Shown here one piece after another: positions 18,262-27,354 of a stretch of DNA of 64,000 nt. How positions within the stretch are numbered: position 1 is the stretch's first letter; every line of letters starts with the position of its first letter. Under the pieces are notes generated by a model. The model saw only the letters and a list, made by a program, of their open reading frames with translations, was not told the origin of the DNA and searched no databases. The position numbers and the translations under genes were made by a program. Source of the stretch: Myxococcus qinghaiensis (GTDB lineage: Bacteria > Myxococcota > Myxococcia > Myxococcales > Myxococcaceae); contig NZ_JAKCFA010000019.1 in assembly GCF_024198215.1 (NCBI RefSeq), positions 175,606 to 239,605 of the forward strand, written 5' to 3'.

Positions 18262-19620
18262 TCAGCCCGCGCGCTGCTGGGTGGCGGGCAGCGGGTAGGT
18301 GGTGCCCGTCTTGCCGAAGGGCGCGTCGAACAGGTGCGGGTCCTGCTGGCGCGTGCGGAACAGGTCGATGATGTAGTTCATCCGCTGGTCCAGCTTGCTC
18401 CAGTCCTTGGCCGCGGTGCCCTTGAGGCTGTCGGAGCTGGAGTCCAGCTTGCCCAGCAGGGTGCGCAGCTCCGGGTTCTCGATGGAGCGCAGGTGCGGCG
18501 GGAAGAGCGTGGTCTCCATGCCCGGAGGCGGGGGCAAATCGTTGCCCAGCTTCAGCGCGCCGCCCGGCACCGCGAGCTTCATCATGTGCTCGGTGGCGAC
18601 CCGGCGGAACACGGAGGCCGTCGCGTCGACCAGGGGGTTGAGCGCCGCGTCGACGAGGCCCGTCTTCAGGGCGGCCTTGCCCGCGAGGTTGGCGGGGAAG
18701 GGCATCGCGTTGATGCCGGACTCGATGCTCTGCTTGAGGATGTCCCGGAAGGTGTCCTTCACCGGGGCGTTGAGCGCCTTCTCCACGTGCTTCTGGAGCT
18801 GCGTCTGCTCGTGCAGGCCAATCTGGTCATTGGCCAGCAGCATCAGCTCCGCCTTCTTGTTCGGGTCCTTCTCGAACATGGCCTTGGTGTAGTTGCCGAA
18901 GGCCTCCTTCAAGAGCGGCTTGTCCTTGCCGAAGCCATCCAGGTACTTCGCCGTCTTGGCGGCGTCGTAGGACGTGTCGCCCTGGAAGGTCTCGATGAAG
19001 CGGGCGAACTCCTGGCCCACCTCGTTGAAGACGAACTGGTTGCCGTCCGCAATCGACTTGCTGACGTTGTTGAGCGCCTCGCTGCCGGCCGCGGCGATGT
19101 CCGCCAGGGGCAGCGCGGGCAGGCCCAGCTTGCGCATCATGTCGTCCACGTGCTTCAGCGGACCGGCCATGTCACCGGCGCCCTTGAGCGCATCGGTGAA
19201 GAACTTGGGCATGTCCTCGTTGCGGATGCTCACCCCCGCCTGCTTGGACGCCCATGTCGCGAAGGTGGACCAGTTGGCGTTGTCCTTGCCGAGCATCTGA
19301 CCCAGGCCGTTGGACAGGTCCGAGTAGCCCTGCGTAATCGCGTAGTTGCGCGCCACCGGGTCCTGGATGGAGGCGATGGCCTTCACATCCGCGACGCTGG
19401 GGTAGGTGCCCGGGGCGACGTTCGTCCCCTGCGGGGCGACGGGCGTGTTCAGCGCCACCGCCGGCTTGCGAGCGCCGCCCGTGTCGAACAGGGACACGTC
19501 GCGAGCGTCGCCGCGCACCACGGGCGCCTGGGGCTTCACCTCGTTGCGGACGGGAGCCGGGGTGGCGGGAGTCTCGAGCGGACGGGGCTGGACGCGGGGG
19601 CCGGAGATGGGGGTCTTCAT
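18262..19620 (-). CDS. Hypothetical 452-residue helical protein
   Basis: I do not recognise a family. The first ~75 residues are Pro/Ala/Thr-rich and probably disordered, without a signal peptide. The rest is predicted mostly helical, with the notable block ANWSTFATWASKQAGVSIR (~114-132), a FNEVGQEFARFIETF helix, and a C-terminal half with hydrophobic segments (FPANLAGKAALKTGLVDAAL) too short for certain membrane insertion. The C-terminus is Pro/Gln-rich. It is convergent with the sigma-54 activator and divergent from an ABC importer, so it stands alone. It could be a secreted or membrane-interacting protein lacking a Sec signal, but that is speculation. Confidence 0.75.
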   Translation of the reverse strand: MKTPISGPRVQPRPLETPATPAPVRNEVKPQAPVVRGDARDVSLFDTGGARKPAVALNTPVAPQGTNVAPGTYPSVADVKAIASIQDPVARNYAITQGYSDLSNGLGQMLGKDNANWSTFATWASKQAGVSIRNEDMPKFFTDALKGAGDMAGPLKHVDDMMRKLGLPALPLADIAAAGSEALNNVSKSIADGNQFVFNEVGQEFARFIETFQGDTSYDAAKTAKYLDGFGKDKPLLKEAFGNYTKAMFEKDPNKKAELMLLANDQIGLHEQTQLQKHVEKALNAPVKDTFRDILKQSIESGINAMPFPANLAGKAALKTGLVDAALNPLVDATASVFRRVATEHMMKLAVPGGALKLGNDLPPPPGMETTLFPPHLRSIENPELRTLLGKLDSSSDSLKGTAAKDWSKLDQRMNYIIDLFRTRQQDPHLFDAPFGKTGTTYPLPATQQRAG

Positions 19621-19720
19621 GGTGTGAAAGAGTATCGGCCCGGGGAGGGCGGAAGTTGCGTGGCTGTCACGGGTTGTCCGCTCCTGGTGGAAACCCTTGC
19701 TGCCTCAAGGATAGTTGGGC

Positions 19721-21208
19721 ATGGGGGGTGTTCGTTCCATGTCGCGCCGCCGCCTTTCGTGTCGCCAGCCCCACACTCCCGGGCTCGGCTTGCTGTGCCT
19801 CGCGTGGGGGTTGGCGGTGCTGCTCGGCTGTGGCCGGGGTGAGGCGCCGGGCTCCGGAGGGGACTGGAAGGGGCGGACGCTGCGCATCGGGACGGACGCC
19901 ACCTACCCGCCGTTCGAGTCGGTGAAGGACGGCGAGCTGGTCGGCTTCGACATCGAGCTGGGGGCGCTCGTCGCCGAAGAGCTGGGCGCGAAAGTCTCGT
20001 GGACGAACACGTCCTTCGACGGGGTGTTCCCCGCATTGATGGCGGGGAAATTCGACCTGGTGATTTCGGCCGTGACGCTGACGCCCGAGCGCCAGCAGCG
20101 CCTGGGCTTCTCCGCGCCGTACTACACGGCGGGGCAGCTCGTGGTGGCGCGGGAGGCGGACACCGCCGTCACGGGCTTGGAGAGCCTGCGCGGGAAGACG
20201 GCGGGCATCCAAATCAACACCAGCGCGTCGCTGGTGCTGGAGAAGTTCCCGGACATCGAGGTGCGGCAGTACCCGAGCATCGACCTGGCGCTCCAGGATT
20301 TGCGCAATGGCAACCTGGCGGGCGTGGTGGGCGACGGGCCGACGCTGCGCTACTTCCTGACCCATGGCTTCCAGGGGCTGCGCGCCGCGGGCGGGTTGCT
20401 GACGGAGGAGCACTACGGCATCGCGATGCGCCCGGATGAGCCCGCGCTGCGCGAGGCCGTCAACGCCGCGCTCCAGCGCCTGCGCGACAGCGGGAAGTTC
20501 GCCGCGCTGGAGGAGCGCTACTTCGGGGAGGCGGCCCAGAAGGCCCAGGCGACACCGCAGGCCGTGCCCTGGGGCAAGGTGACGTGGCGGCTGGCCCAGG
20601 GGCTGGGGCTGACGCTGGGGCTCACCGTGCTGGCGCTGGTGTCCGGGATGCCGCTGGGGCTGGCGGTGGCACTGGGGCGGCGCGTGCGCTTCCGGCCGCT
20701 GTCGTGGCTGTGCGCGGCCTACGTCGAGGGGCTTCGTGGAACGCCGTTGCTGGTGCAAATCATCTTCATCTACTACGCGCTGCCGCAGCTGTTGGGCGTG
20801 GACCTGGCGCCGATGCTGGCGGCGGTGCTGGCGCTGACGCTCAACAGCGCGGCGTACGTGGCGGAAATCTTCCGGGCGGGCATCGCCTCCGTGGACGCGG
20901 GGCAGGAGGAGGCCGCGCGGGCGCTGGGGATGGGGCGCGCGCAGGTCATGCGCTACGTCATCCTCCCGCAGGCGGTGCGCAACGTGCTGCCGCCGCTGAC
21001 GAACGAGGGAATCGCGCTGCTGAAGGACTCCTCGCTGGTGTCCATCATCGGCATGGCGGAGCTGACGCGGGCGGGACAGGAGCTGGCGAGCCAGCTCGCC
21101 GCGCCGCTGGCCGTGTGGCCGCTCGTCGCGTTGTTCTACCTGTTGGCCACGCTGCCGCTGACGCGGCTGGCCTCGGCGCTGGAGAAGCGCCTCCACCGTC
21201 AGGGGTGA
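19721..21208 (+). CDS. Polar amino acid ABC transporter, fused lipoprotein substrate-binding protein and permease
   Basis: 495 residues from the ATG at 19721 (AAGGA 9 nt upstream); an ATG at 19739 is an alternative. A lipoprotein signal ends at C37 (VLLGC). Residues ~51-280 are a GlnH/HisJ-type binding domain (IGTDATYPPFE, VGFDIELG, FDLVISAVTLT). Residues ~289-487 are an ABC permease with the coupling motif EAARALGMGRAQVMRYVILP. The fusion resembles Gram-positive GlnP, in which the receptor is tethered to the channel; in a Gram-negative cell this places the receptor on the outer face of the inner membrane. The ATPase gene follows 8 bp downstream. Confidence 0.92.
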   Translation: MGGVRSMSRRRLSCRQPHTPGLGLLCLAWGLAVLLGCGRGEAPGSGGDWKGRTLRIGTDATYPPFESVKDGELVGFDIELGALVAEELGAKVSWTNTSFDGVFPALMAGKFDLVISAVTLTPERQQRLGFSAPYYTAGQLVVAREADTAVTGLESLRGKTAGIQINTSASLVLEKFPDIEVRQYPSIDLALQDLRNGNLAGVVGDGPTLRYFLTHGFQGLRAAGGLLTEEHYGIAMRPDEPALREAVNAALQRLRDSGKFAALEERYFGEAAQKAQATPQAVPWGKVTWRLAQGLGLTLGLTVLALVSGMPLGLAVALGRRVRFRPLSWLCAAYVEGLRGTPLLVQIIFIYYALPQLLGVDLAPMLAAVLALTLNSAAYVAEIFRAGIASVDAGQEEAARALGMGRAQVMRYVILPQAVRNVLPPLTNEGIALLKDSSLVSIIGMAELTRAGQELASQLAAPLAVWPLVALFYLLATLPLTRLASALEKRLHRQG

Positions 21209-21216
21209 GGACCGAC

Positions 21217-21951
21217 ATGGCGCTCGTCGAGGTTCGCAATCTGCACAAGCGCTTCGGGGCGCTGGAGGTCCTCAAGGGCGTGGACCTCTCGGTGCAGCCC
21301 GGAGAAGTGGTGGTCTTCGTGGGCCCGTCCGGCTGTGGCAAGTCCACGCTCCTGCGGTGCCTGTGCGGCCTGGAGGTGCCGTCCGAGGGTGAAGTCGTCG
21401 TCGGGGGCATTCCCGTGCGCGCGGAGCCCAAGGCGCTCCAGGCGCTGCACCGCCGCGTGGGCATGGTGTTCCAGCGCTTCCACCTGTTCCCCCACCTGAG
21501 CGCGCTGGCCAACGTGACGCTGGCGCCTCGCAAGGTGCTGGGGCTGTCGGAAGCGGAGGCGGAGGCCCTGGGGCGGCGCATGCTGGCCATGGTGCATCTG
21601 GAGACGCGCGCGGATGCGTACCCCAGCCAGCTCTCCGGGGGACAGCAGCAGCGGGTGGCCATTGCCCGGGCCCTGGCGATGAAGCCGGAGCTGATGCTCT
21701 TCGACGAGCCGACCAGCGCGTTGGACCCGGAGCTGGTGGGCGAGGTGCTGGAGGTCATGCGCGAGCTGGCGCGCGAGGGCATGACGATGTGCGTGGTGAC
21801 GCACGAGATGGGCTTCGCCGCGGACGTGGCGCACCGCGTGGTGTTCATGGACGCGGGGAAGGTGGTGGAGGAGGGCTCGCCTCAACAAGTCCTGCGCGAG
21901 CCCCAGCACCCGCGCACCCGTGAGTTCCTCGCGCGGCTGCTTCAGCGGTGA
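21217..21951 (+). CDS. Amino acid ABC transporter ATP-binding protein (GlnQ type)
   Basis: 244 residues with Walker A GPSGCGKST, Q loop (MVFQRFHLFPH), signature LSGGQQQRVAIARAL, Walker B LMLFDEPTSALDPE and the H-loop THEMGFA. These features place it in the polar amino acid uptake group. It starts 8 bp after the fused binding-protein/permease gene and supplies the only ATPase needed for that importer. Probable substrates are glutamine, histidine or similar amino acids, which fits a proteolytic organism. Confidence 0.95.
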   Translation: MALVEVRNLHKRFGALEVLKGVDLSVQPGEVVVFVGPSGCGKSTLLRCLCGLEVPSEGEVVVGGIPVRAEPKALQALHRRVGMVFQRFHLFPHLSALANVTLAPRKVLGLSEAEAEALGRRMLAMVHLETRADAYPSQLSGGQQQRVAIARALAMKPELMLFDEPTSALDPELVGEVLEVMRELAREGMTMCVVTHEMGFAADVAHRVVFMDAGKVVEEGSPQQVLREPQHPRTREFLARLLQR

Positions 21952-22043
21952 GGGGATTTTCGCGCGGGGGACGTTGGGTGGGGACATCGGCGCGATTGGC
22001 TGGTTCGCCATGACGGCGACCAGGCGCCCGTGGTGGAGCCTCG

Positions 22044-23123
22044 ATGTCCCCTCACTTCGTGTCGCGTCGTCCCGTGTCCTGGGGCGCGCGTCTGTCTCCC
22101 TTGTGCCTGCTGTGGTCCCTGTCCGTCGGCTGTGACGTCCCCGCATCGGGCGTCGAGGAGCCCCTGCCCGCGCTGGACAGCGTGGGTGCGTCCTCCGTCA
22201 CGAACCCGCCCGAGCCGGAGTACCCGGATGACAACCTGCCGCCGCTGGCGCTCAGCGTCGTGCAGAGCCCCGCGGGCGACGCCGTCACCGCGCCGGTGCT
22301 GACCACGCTCCGGGCCCCCGATGACGTCACCGTCGAGTTCATCCGGGTGGACGACGAGTCCATTGCCGTCGCCGTGGGCGGGCCCGAGACGTCGGCCACG
22401 TCCATCGACCGGGTGATGACGCAGATGTCCGCCGCCACGAGCCCCGCGGCCCTCTACCTCGCTCTGTCTCCCACGGGCACCGTGGTGCCGCGCACGCTCC
22501 AGGCCCACAGCGACGCGGTCGTCGCCGCTGGCAACTGGAAGCAGGGCAGCACCTCGCCGTCCGTCTCCGAGCCGGCCATCGGCGCGGGTGCACCTCGCTC
22601 CCTGGGCACGTGCGGCGGCCTGAAGGCCAATGGCCAGGGCAACATGCACGAGAACCACGGCCGCTGCGAGGACTGGCACCGGGACATCGACGAGGTCACC
22701 GAGTGGATTTCGACGGACATGATTGGGTATGGCGCCTACGTGCGCGCCATCAACGGCGGCGTCTTCTGGGACATCCAGAAGCGCAACTGCCTGAAGAGCT
22801 GGTGCGACTGGAGCGTCCTCTACAAGAAGACCGTTCCCCAGGGGCACGTCTACTATTTCCCCTATGTGAACGTGAACAACGACTTCAAGGCCCACAGCCG
22901 CGCCACCACGCTCAACAACAACGGGACCCACCAGCACTACGTGTCCACGTGCAGCGACTGGAAGACACGCACCAACTGGCTGTCGAACCTGGCGGGAGGC
23001 TGCTTCATCAACTTCCAGTCGAAGAACCTGTATTGCAACGCGCAGTCGTATGAAGGGCTGGACCCGAACTACATCTGGACGCCCTTCGACGCGGGCGGCA
23101 ACGGGACGCCGTTCGGCTGCTGA
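22044..23123 (+). CDS. Hypothetical cysteine-rich lipoprotein
   Basis: 359 residues with a signal sequence ending in the lipobox SVGC (SLSVGCD). The first half is a Pro/Glu-rich linker followed by a beta-type domain. The C-terminal ~160 residues are rich in Cys, Trp, His and Asn (GRCEDWHRDIDEVTEWISTD; KRNCLKSWCDWSVLYKK; YVSTCSDWKTRTNWLS), with about eight cysteines that should form disulfides. No family is recognised; the pattern suggests an extracellular binding domain. It follows the ABC importer by 92 bp on the same strand but has its own ATG and no clear operon link. Convergent with the CHAT gene, five bases apart. Confidence 0.8.
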   Translation: MSPHFVSRRPVSWGARLSPLCLLWSLSVGCDVPASGVEEPLPALDSVGASSVTNPPEPEYPDDNLPPLALSVVQSPAGDAVTAPVLTTLRAPDDVTVEFIRVDDESIAVAVGGPETSATSIDRVMTQMSAATSPAALYLALSPTGTVVPRTLQAHSDAVVAAGNWKQGSTSPSVSEPAIGAGAPRSLGTCGGLKANGQGNMHENHGRCEDWHRDIDEVTEWISTDMIGYGAYVRAINGGVFWDIQKRNCLKSWCDWSVLYKKTVPQGHVYYFPYVNVNNDFKAHSRATTLNNNGTHQHYVSTCSDWKTRTNWLSNLAGGCFINFQSKNLYCNAQSYEGLDPNYIWTPFDAGGNGTPFGC

Positions 23124-23128
23124 GCCCT

Positions 23129-26035
23129 CTACGAACGAGCCCCGCCGCGAGCTCGACGGCGGGCCCCGAGCACGACACCGATGAAGACGAGGAGCGCCGT
23201 CGTCGCCAGGGCGAGCGCTCCCGTCGTCATCCCACCGCGCTCCAGGGGCGTGGTGGCCACGAGCGAGGCATCCCCCAACACCACCAGTCCCGCCCAGGCC
23301 GCTGGAGGCAGGCCGTCCTCCATGGCCTCCAGCTGGGCCGCGCGCAGCGCCGCCGACGTGCTCACCCCCGTGGCCAGATGCCGATAGAACCGCTCCACCA
23401 GCGCCGCTGCTTCGTCGTCGCGCAGCGGCCACAGGCTGGCCACCACCGTGTGGGCGCCGGCCTCGAAGAAGGCCCGCGCGAGGCTGAGGACGCCCTCTCC
23501 CGGCAGCACGGTGCCGGACGCGCTCCGGCAGGCGGAGAGCACCACCAGCGCGCCCTTCAGGTGAAGCTCCGCGATTTCCCTCGGCTGGAGGATGCCGTCC
23601 TCCTCCTCGGAGCCCGGGGCGAGCACGAGCGCCGAGCGCTCGGGGGCCTCGGCATCGACGACGGCGTGGGCCGCCAGGTGGAGCACCCTCACGCTCGACA
23701 GGTCCGTGCTCTTGAGCGCGTGCTCGGAGGCGTCGGTGCCCACGTGCAGCCGCGCCGGAGTGTGGGTGCCCCGCAGCACGTCCTCCACTTCGTGTCCCTC
23801 CCGCCGGGCCTCGGGGAGCGCTCCGAGCTGCGCGGCCTCGGTGAAGACGCCGGCCCGCTCTCGCGCCACCGCTCGGGCCAGGGGCCGGCGGACGGCGCGG
23901 TCGGGGTCCGCCAACACCAGGGCCTCGCCTCCCGGTGCACGCGCGGGAGCCTGTCTCCAATGGCGCCACAGGCTGGCGGAAGGCACCAGCGCCAGCTCGT
24001 AGCGGGCCACCAGCGGCGGACCGTCCGGCCGCTCGCGCAGCGCGGCGAATGGGAGGTCATGGAGCGGTCCATCCGGCACCAGCAGCAGCCGGCGAACCGT
24101 CGGAGGCAACCCCGCGAGGGCCGGGCCCAGCAGCTGTGCATGGAGGGCCGCCGCGGCGCCGAGCTCGGAGTCGTCGCGGCGCTCGACGAGCCCGGAGAAC
24201 AGCGTGGCCGCCGCCACCAGGCGCGTGCGCTCGGGGAGGCGATGGACCTGCGTCCCACCCCGCGTCACCGCGAGCACCCATGCGCCTCCCGCCGACGTGC
24301 CGGAGACGTCCACGTCGTCGCCGACGAGGAAGGCCAGCAGCGCCTCGTCCTCGCCCAGCCCCTGCTCGACGGCCTCCAGCGAGACGAACTCCGGCGTGCC
24401 GTGGCGGGGCGCGGGCCGCAAGTCCCGCTCGTGCCGCTCCAGCTCCTGGAGCTCCTTCAAGGCCGTCTCGCGTCCGCCTCCCTCAAGAGATGCGTCGAGC
24501 AGCCGTCGCTGCACCGCCACCAACCGGCGCTGCACCTCGCCACGCTCCGCGCGACGCTCGGGGGTGTCCTCGGAGGATGCCAGCGCTCGCGAGGCGACCA
24601 GCGCATCGAGCAGCGTCCGCGCTCGCAGTCGCTCGCTCACCGCGAAGGCCCGGGTCAGCGCCTCCCTCGCGGGGAGCGTGGCGGGCCGGCCCGTCGCGCC
24701 GCTGGCTTCCAGCGTCCAGCCCGCGAGCCGGTGGTAGTCACCGACCCAGGTCGCGAGCAGCTCCGCCTGACTGGAGGCGTCGCTCTGGGTTTCGCGCAGG
24801 GCCTCCGCCGCGTCCAGGGCGCGCTCGGCGTGGCGCAGCGCCTCGGGCAGGGGCTGCGTCCGATACGCCACGGTGCCGCGTCCGCGAAGGGCCCAGGCGA
24901 GATACAGCGGGTCCTTTCCCTCGACTGCCAGGCGCAGCGCCGCGTCCGCGTCCTGGATGGCTCCGGCCGGGTCCACGGCCACGCGCCGCACGGCCCGTGT
25001 CCAGAGGCAGGCGAGTCGCCGCTCGTTCGAATCCAGCAGCTCCGCGAGGGACATGCAGCGCTGAAGCAATTCGTCGGCCTCGCGCCGCTCCTCGGGCGTG
25101 TCCCCCAGCATCGCCACGGTGATGCGCAGCGCGCGTGTCACCTGCGTCTGGTTCCCCGTGTTCTCCGCGGCGGCCAGGGCCTGCCGCGCGAGGACCAGCG
25201 CTTGCGCCCGTCCTTCCGGCGTGGGGTCGCGCTCGAGCCGCCGCGTCGCGAGGCTCGCGAGCATGAAGCGCGCGTGCCCCTCCAGGAAGAGGTCGCGAGT
25301 GCTTCGCGCCAGCTCCGCCAGGCGGAGGTTGACGTCCGCGGCCTCCTCCAGCCGGCCGAGCCGCTCGCTCACCGTGCTCATGACGCCCAGGTACTGCTTC
25401 TTCAGCCCTTCGCCACCGTCGGAGAAGACGAGCGCTTCGGCGCGCTTGAGCACACGGAAGGCCCGGCCCAGGTCCTGCTCCACCTCGTAGAGCTGGCTGG
25501 CCTCGACGATGAGCGCGCGCGCATGCAGCTCCGGTCGGCCGGAGGCGCTGGCCACCTCCACCACGCGGCGGGTCCATTCGGCGGCCTCTGCGGTGCGCCC
25601 TTGTGCCAGGAGGATGACGCGCAGGTTCATGCCCGCCAGCACCTCGCCCTCCGCGTCCTGGAGCCGACGGAACGTCATCGCGGCGCGCTGGTACGGCGCC
25701 TCCGCGGCCTTGCGGTCCGTCAGGTGCTCCACGTGGCCGAGCACCAGGGCCAGCCAGCCGTGGTCCGGATGTCGCTCCACCAGGGCCGTCAGCTCCCGCT
25801 GGACGGTGTCGCGAGCAGGGGGCGCCTGCGCGCACTGGTAGAAACACATCGCGCTCTCCCGCGCCTCGGGATGCGCCAGGAAGCGCTCCCGGCACTCCAC
25901 GAGCGTGGGGGCCTGGGGACGGCCCGCCTCGCTCGCGAGCGCGGAGCTTGGACACACTTCTCCCAGGACCAACGTCACCGTGAGGACGGCGAGGCCCAGG
26001 TCGTGAAGACAGGAGAAGTGCTTCCGGGTCTTCAC
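23129..26035 (-). CDS. Exported TPR/CHAT-domain cysteine protease-like protein
   Basis: 968 residues. A hydrophobic N-terminus (12-35) is a signal peptide or anchor. Residues ~60-480 are TPR-like helical repeats, ~485-545 a charged coiled coil, and ~550-925 a CHAT (caspase-like) domain with the catalytic pair H790 (VLHLAAHAVVD) and C836 (VVLSACRSASG). A transmembrane helix at ~937-957 followed by RRRARGG anchors the C-terminus, so the protease domain should face the periplasm. The start is a GTG one base after the stop of the preceding gene. It is the last gene of an ECF-sigma operon, suggesting it responds to, or generates, an envelope signal. The substrate is unknown. Confidence 0.88.
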   Translation of the reverse strand: MKTRKHFSCLHDLGLAVLTVTLVLGEVCPSSALASEAGRPQAPTLVECRERFLAHPEARESAMCFYQCAQAPPARDTVQRELTALVERHPDHGWLALVLGHVEHLTDRKAAEAPYQRAAMTFRRLQDAEGEVLAGMNLRVILLAQGRTAEAAEWTRRVVEVASASGRPELHARALIVEASQLYEVEQDLGRAFRVLKRAEALVFSDGGEGLKKQYLGVMSTVSERLGRLEEAADVNLRLAELARSTRDLFLEGHARFMLASLATRRLERDPTPEGRAQALVLARQALAAAENTGNQTQVTRALRITVAMLGDTPEERREADELLQRCMSLAELLDSNERRLACLWTRAVRRVAVDPAGAIQDADAALRLAVEGKDPLYLAWALRGRGTVAYRTQPLPEALRHAERALDAAEALRETQSDASSQAELLATWVGDYHRLAGWTLEASGATGRPATLPAREALTRAFAVSERLRARTLLDALVASRALASSEDTPERRAERGEVQRRLVAVQRRLLDASLEGGGRETALKELQELERHERDLRPAPRHGTPEFVSLEAVEQGLGEDEALLAFLVGDDVDVSGTSAGGAWVLAVTRGGTQVHRLPERTRLVAAATLFSGLVERRDDSELGAAAALHAQLLGPALAGLPPTVRRLLLVPDGPLHDLPFAALRERPDGPPLVARYELALVPSASLWRHWRQAPARAPGGEALVLADPDRAVRRPLARAVARERAGVFTEAAQLGALPEARREGHEVEDVLRGTHTPARLHVGTDASEHALKSTDLSSVRVLHLAAHAVVDAEAPERSALVLAPGSEEEDGILQPREIAELHLKGALVVLSACRSASGTVLPGEGVLSLARAFFEAGAHTVVASLWPLRDDEAAALVERFYRHLATGVSTSAALRAAQLEAMEDGLPPAAWAGLVVLGDASLVATTPLERGGMTTGALALATTALLVFIGVVLGARRRARGGARS

Positions 26036-26036
26036 T

Positions 26037-26588
26037 TCAGCGGGTGGGCTGCGGCGGAGGGACGACGGGTTCGCACTTGAGCGTAATCGGCCCGGGCGGC
26101 GGGGGCGGGGGCCGGGGATTGTCGTTCGGCTTCATCATCTCGAAGTAGCAGATGACGGGCTCCGACCACGGGTTCGGGGCGAGAGGCGACCAGCGCTCCA
26201 CGGTCACCACCGCCGCGGACAGGGTGGTCCCCGTCGTGGCGGCGATGACGCGCGCGAACAGCGGGTTCGCGGACGTGGCCCGGTGGCTCACTCGCAGGGG
26301 AGAGTCTCCGTCCACCACGCCCGACGTCTGCGCGACGATGGTGCCGGCGCTGTCGAGGAGCTGGAGCGTGACGACCTGGCTGCCTCCCGTCCGTATACCT
26401 GTATCCACCACCGAGGCGACCACCTGGTCTCCGGCCTCACCATGGCTTGGCGGTGTCTTCGCCACGTGCGTCAACACGGCAGTCGTCTGTCCGAGCGCGG
26501 ACCCAGACACCCCTCCCACCAGCGTGACGAGCGCCAGCAGTCCACCTCGCATCCACGATTGAGTCTTCATTCCTGGCCTCGTCCTCAT
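26037..26588 (-). CDS. Hypothetical exported protein
   Basis: 183 residues. A Sec signal peptide (MRGGLLALVTLVGGVSGSAL, residues 13-32) precedes a single beta-sandwich-like domain (~35-140; VVTLQLLDSAGTIVAQTSGV) and a Pro-rich tail (NPRPPPPPPGPITLKCEP). The ATG at 26588 has GAGGGGG 5 nt upstream; a second ATG at 26570 is possible. It lies between the anti-sigma factor and the CHAT protein genes, one base from the latter, so it is probably a periplasmic partner of that protease. No family is recognised. Confidence 0.78.
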   Translation of the reverse strand: MRTRPGMKTQSWMRGGLLALVTLVGGVSGSALGQTTAVLTHVAKTPPSHGEAGDQVVASVVDTGIRTGGSQVVTLQLLDSAGTIVAQTSGVVDGDSPLRVSHRATSANPLFARVIAATTGTTLSAAVVTVERWSPLAPNPWSEPVICYFEMMKPNDNPRPPPPPPGPITLKCEPVVPPPQPTR

Positions 26589-26619
26589 GATTGCCCCCTC
26601 GTGTTTCGCACCACTGACT

Positions 26620-27354
26620 TCACTCCAGCCGGTTGACGAACGTGGCGCCGCGAAGCACCTGTCCGTCCGGCAACCGCGCTTCCACCTGCCACAGCAGCTT
26701 CGTTCCAGGCTTCACCGGCGCGAGCACCTGGGCGGGCACGCGGTACTCGCGCTGCTCCAGCGAGTCCGCGCGGTGGACCAGGCTCAGGTCCTCCGTGGAC
26801 ACCCGCACCGACCATCGCGTCCCCTCGGGCCCGCCACTCCAGCGCAGCACGCAGTCGTCGCGCTTGAGCGGCGCGGCCTCCGGCACGAGCGAGGCGAGCG
26901 TCCCCGTGTCGCCTCCCCGCATCTGGTGCTGCTCCGTCTCCTCCCGCACCGAGACGCCGACCACCACCAGGACCAGCGCCGCCGTGGCCACCGCTCCCCA
27001 GACGGGCCGGCTCCACGCGAAGCGGAAGCGGCGTCGCTCCCGCGCGTCACCCGAGTCCCTCCGGGCCCTCGCGCCCCCGGCCGCGAGTGTCACGCCAGGC
27101 TCGGCCTGGGCGGCGGCGGAGGAGAGCTCCTTCGCCAGTCGCCACGCGGCGGCCCAGGCGGCGTCATCCGCCACGCGAGCGACGACGGCCCGGCGCTCCT
27201 CCACGGACAGCTCACCGCTCACCGCGCGCCACACCAGGTCGGAGTCCACCGGCTCGCCGCCGGCCACCGGCTCCTCGTCGCGCACCGCCGCGCGCAGGCG
27301 CTCGACGCTGGCCTCGTCGGGCTTCGTCTCATCGTCGCGTCGCTGCTCGCTCAC
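26620..27354 (-). CDS. Putative anti-sigma factor, single-pass membrane protein
   Basis: 244 residues from a GTG overlapping the sigma-factor stop by four bases. A cytoplasmic N-terminal helical region (1-95) includes WRAVSGELSVEERRAVVARV, typical of anti-sigma domains that count conserved ‘GELSxxE’ helices, but without the HxxxCxxC zinc motif. One membrane helix (~118-136, VWGAVATAALVLVVVGVSV) leads to a ~105-residue periplasmic beta domain. Its position directly after an ECF sigma gene is the main evidence for the role. It should hold the sigma factor at the membrane until a signal is received outside. Confidence 0.78.
   Translation of the reverse strand: MSEQRRDDETKPDEASVERLRAAVRDEEPVAGGEPVDSDLVWRAVSGELSVEERRAVVARVADDAAWAAAWRLAKELSSAAAQAEPGVTLAAGGARARRDSGDARERRRFRFAWSRPVWGAVATAALVLVVVGVSVREETEQHQMRGGDTGTLASLVPEAAPLKRDDCVLRWSGGPEGTRWSVRVSTEDLSLVHRADSLEQREYRVPAQVLAPVKPGTKLLWQVEARLPDGQVLRGATFVNRLE

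Noticed and set aside
23378..26080. A 900-codon open frame opposite the CHAT gene
   Set aside because: It mirrors the CHAT protein's codons, has no recognisable domain and is rich in Arg/His/Gly, typical of a shadow frame.
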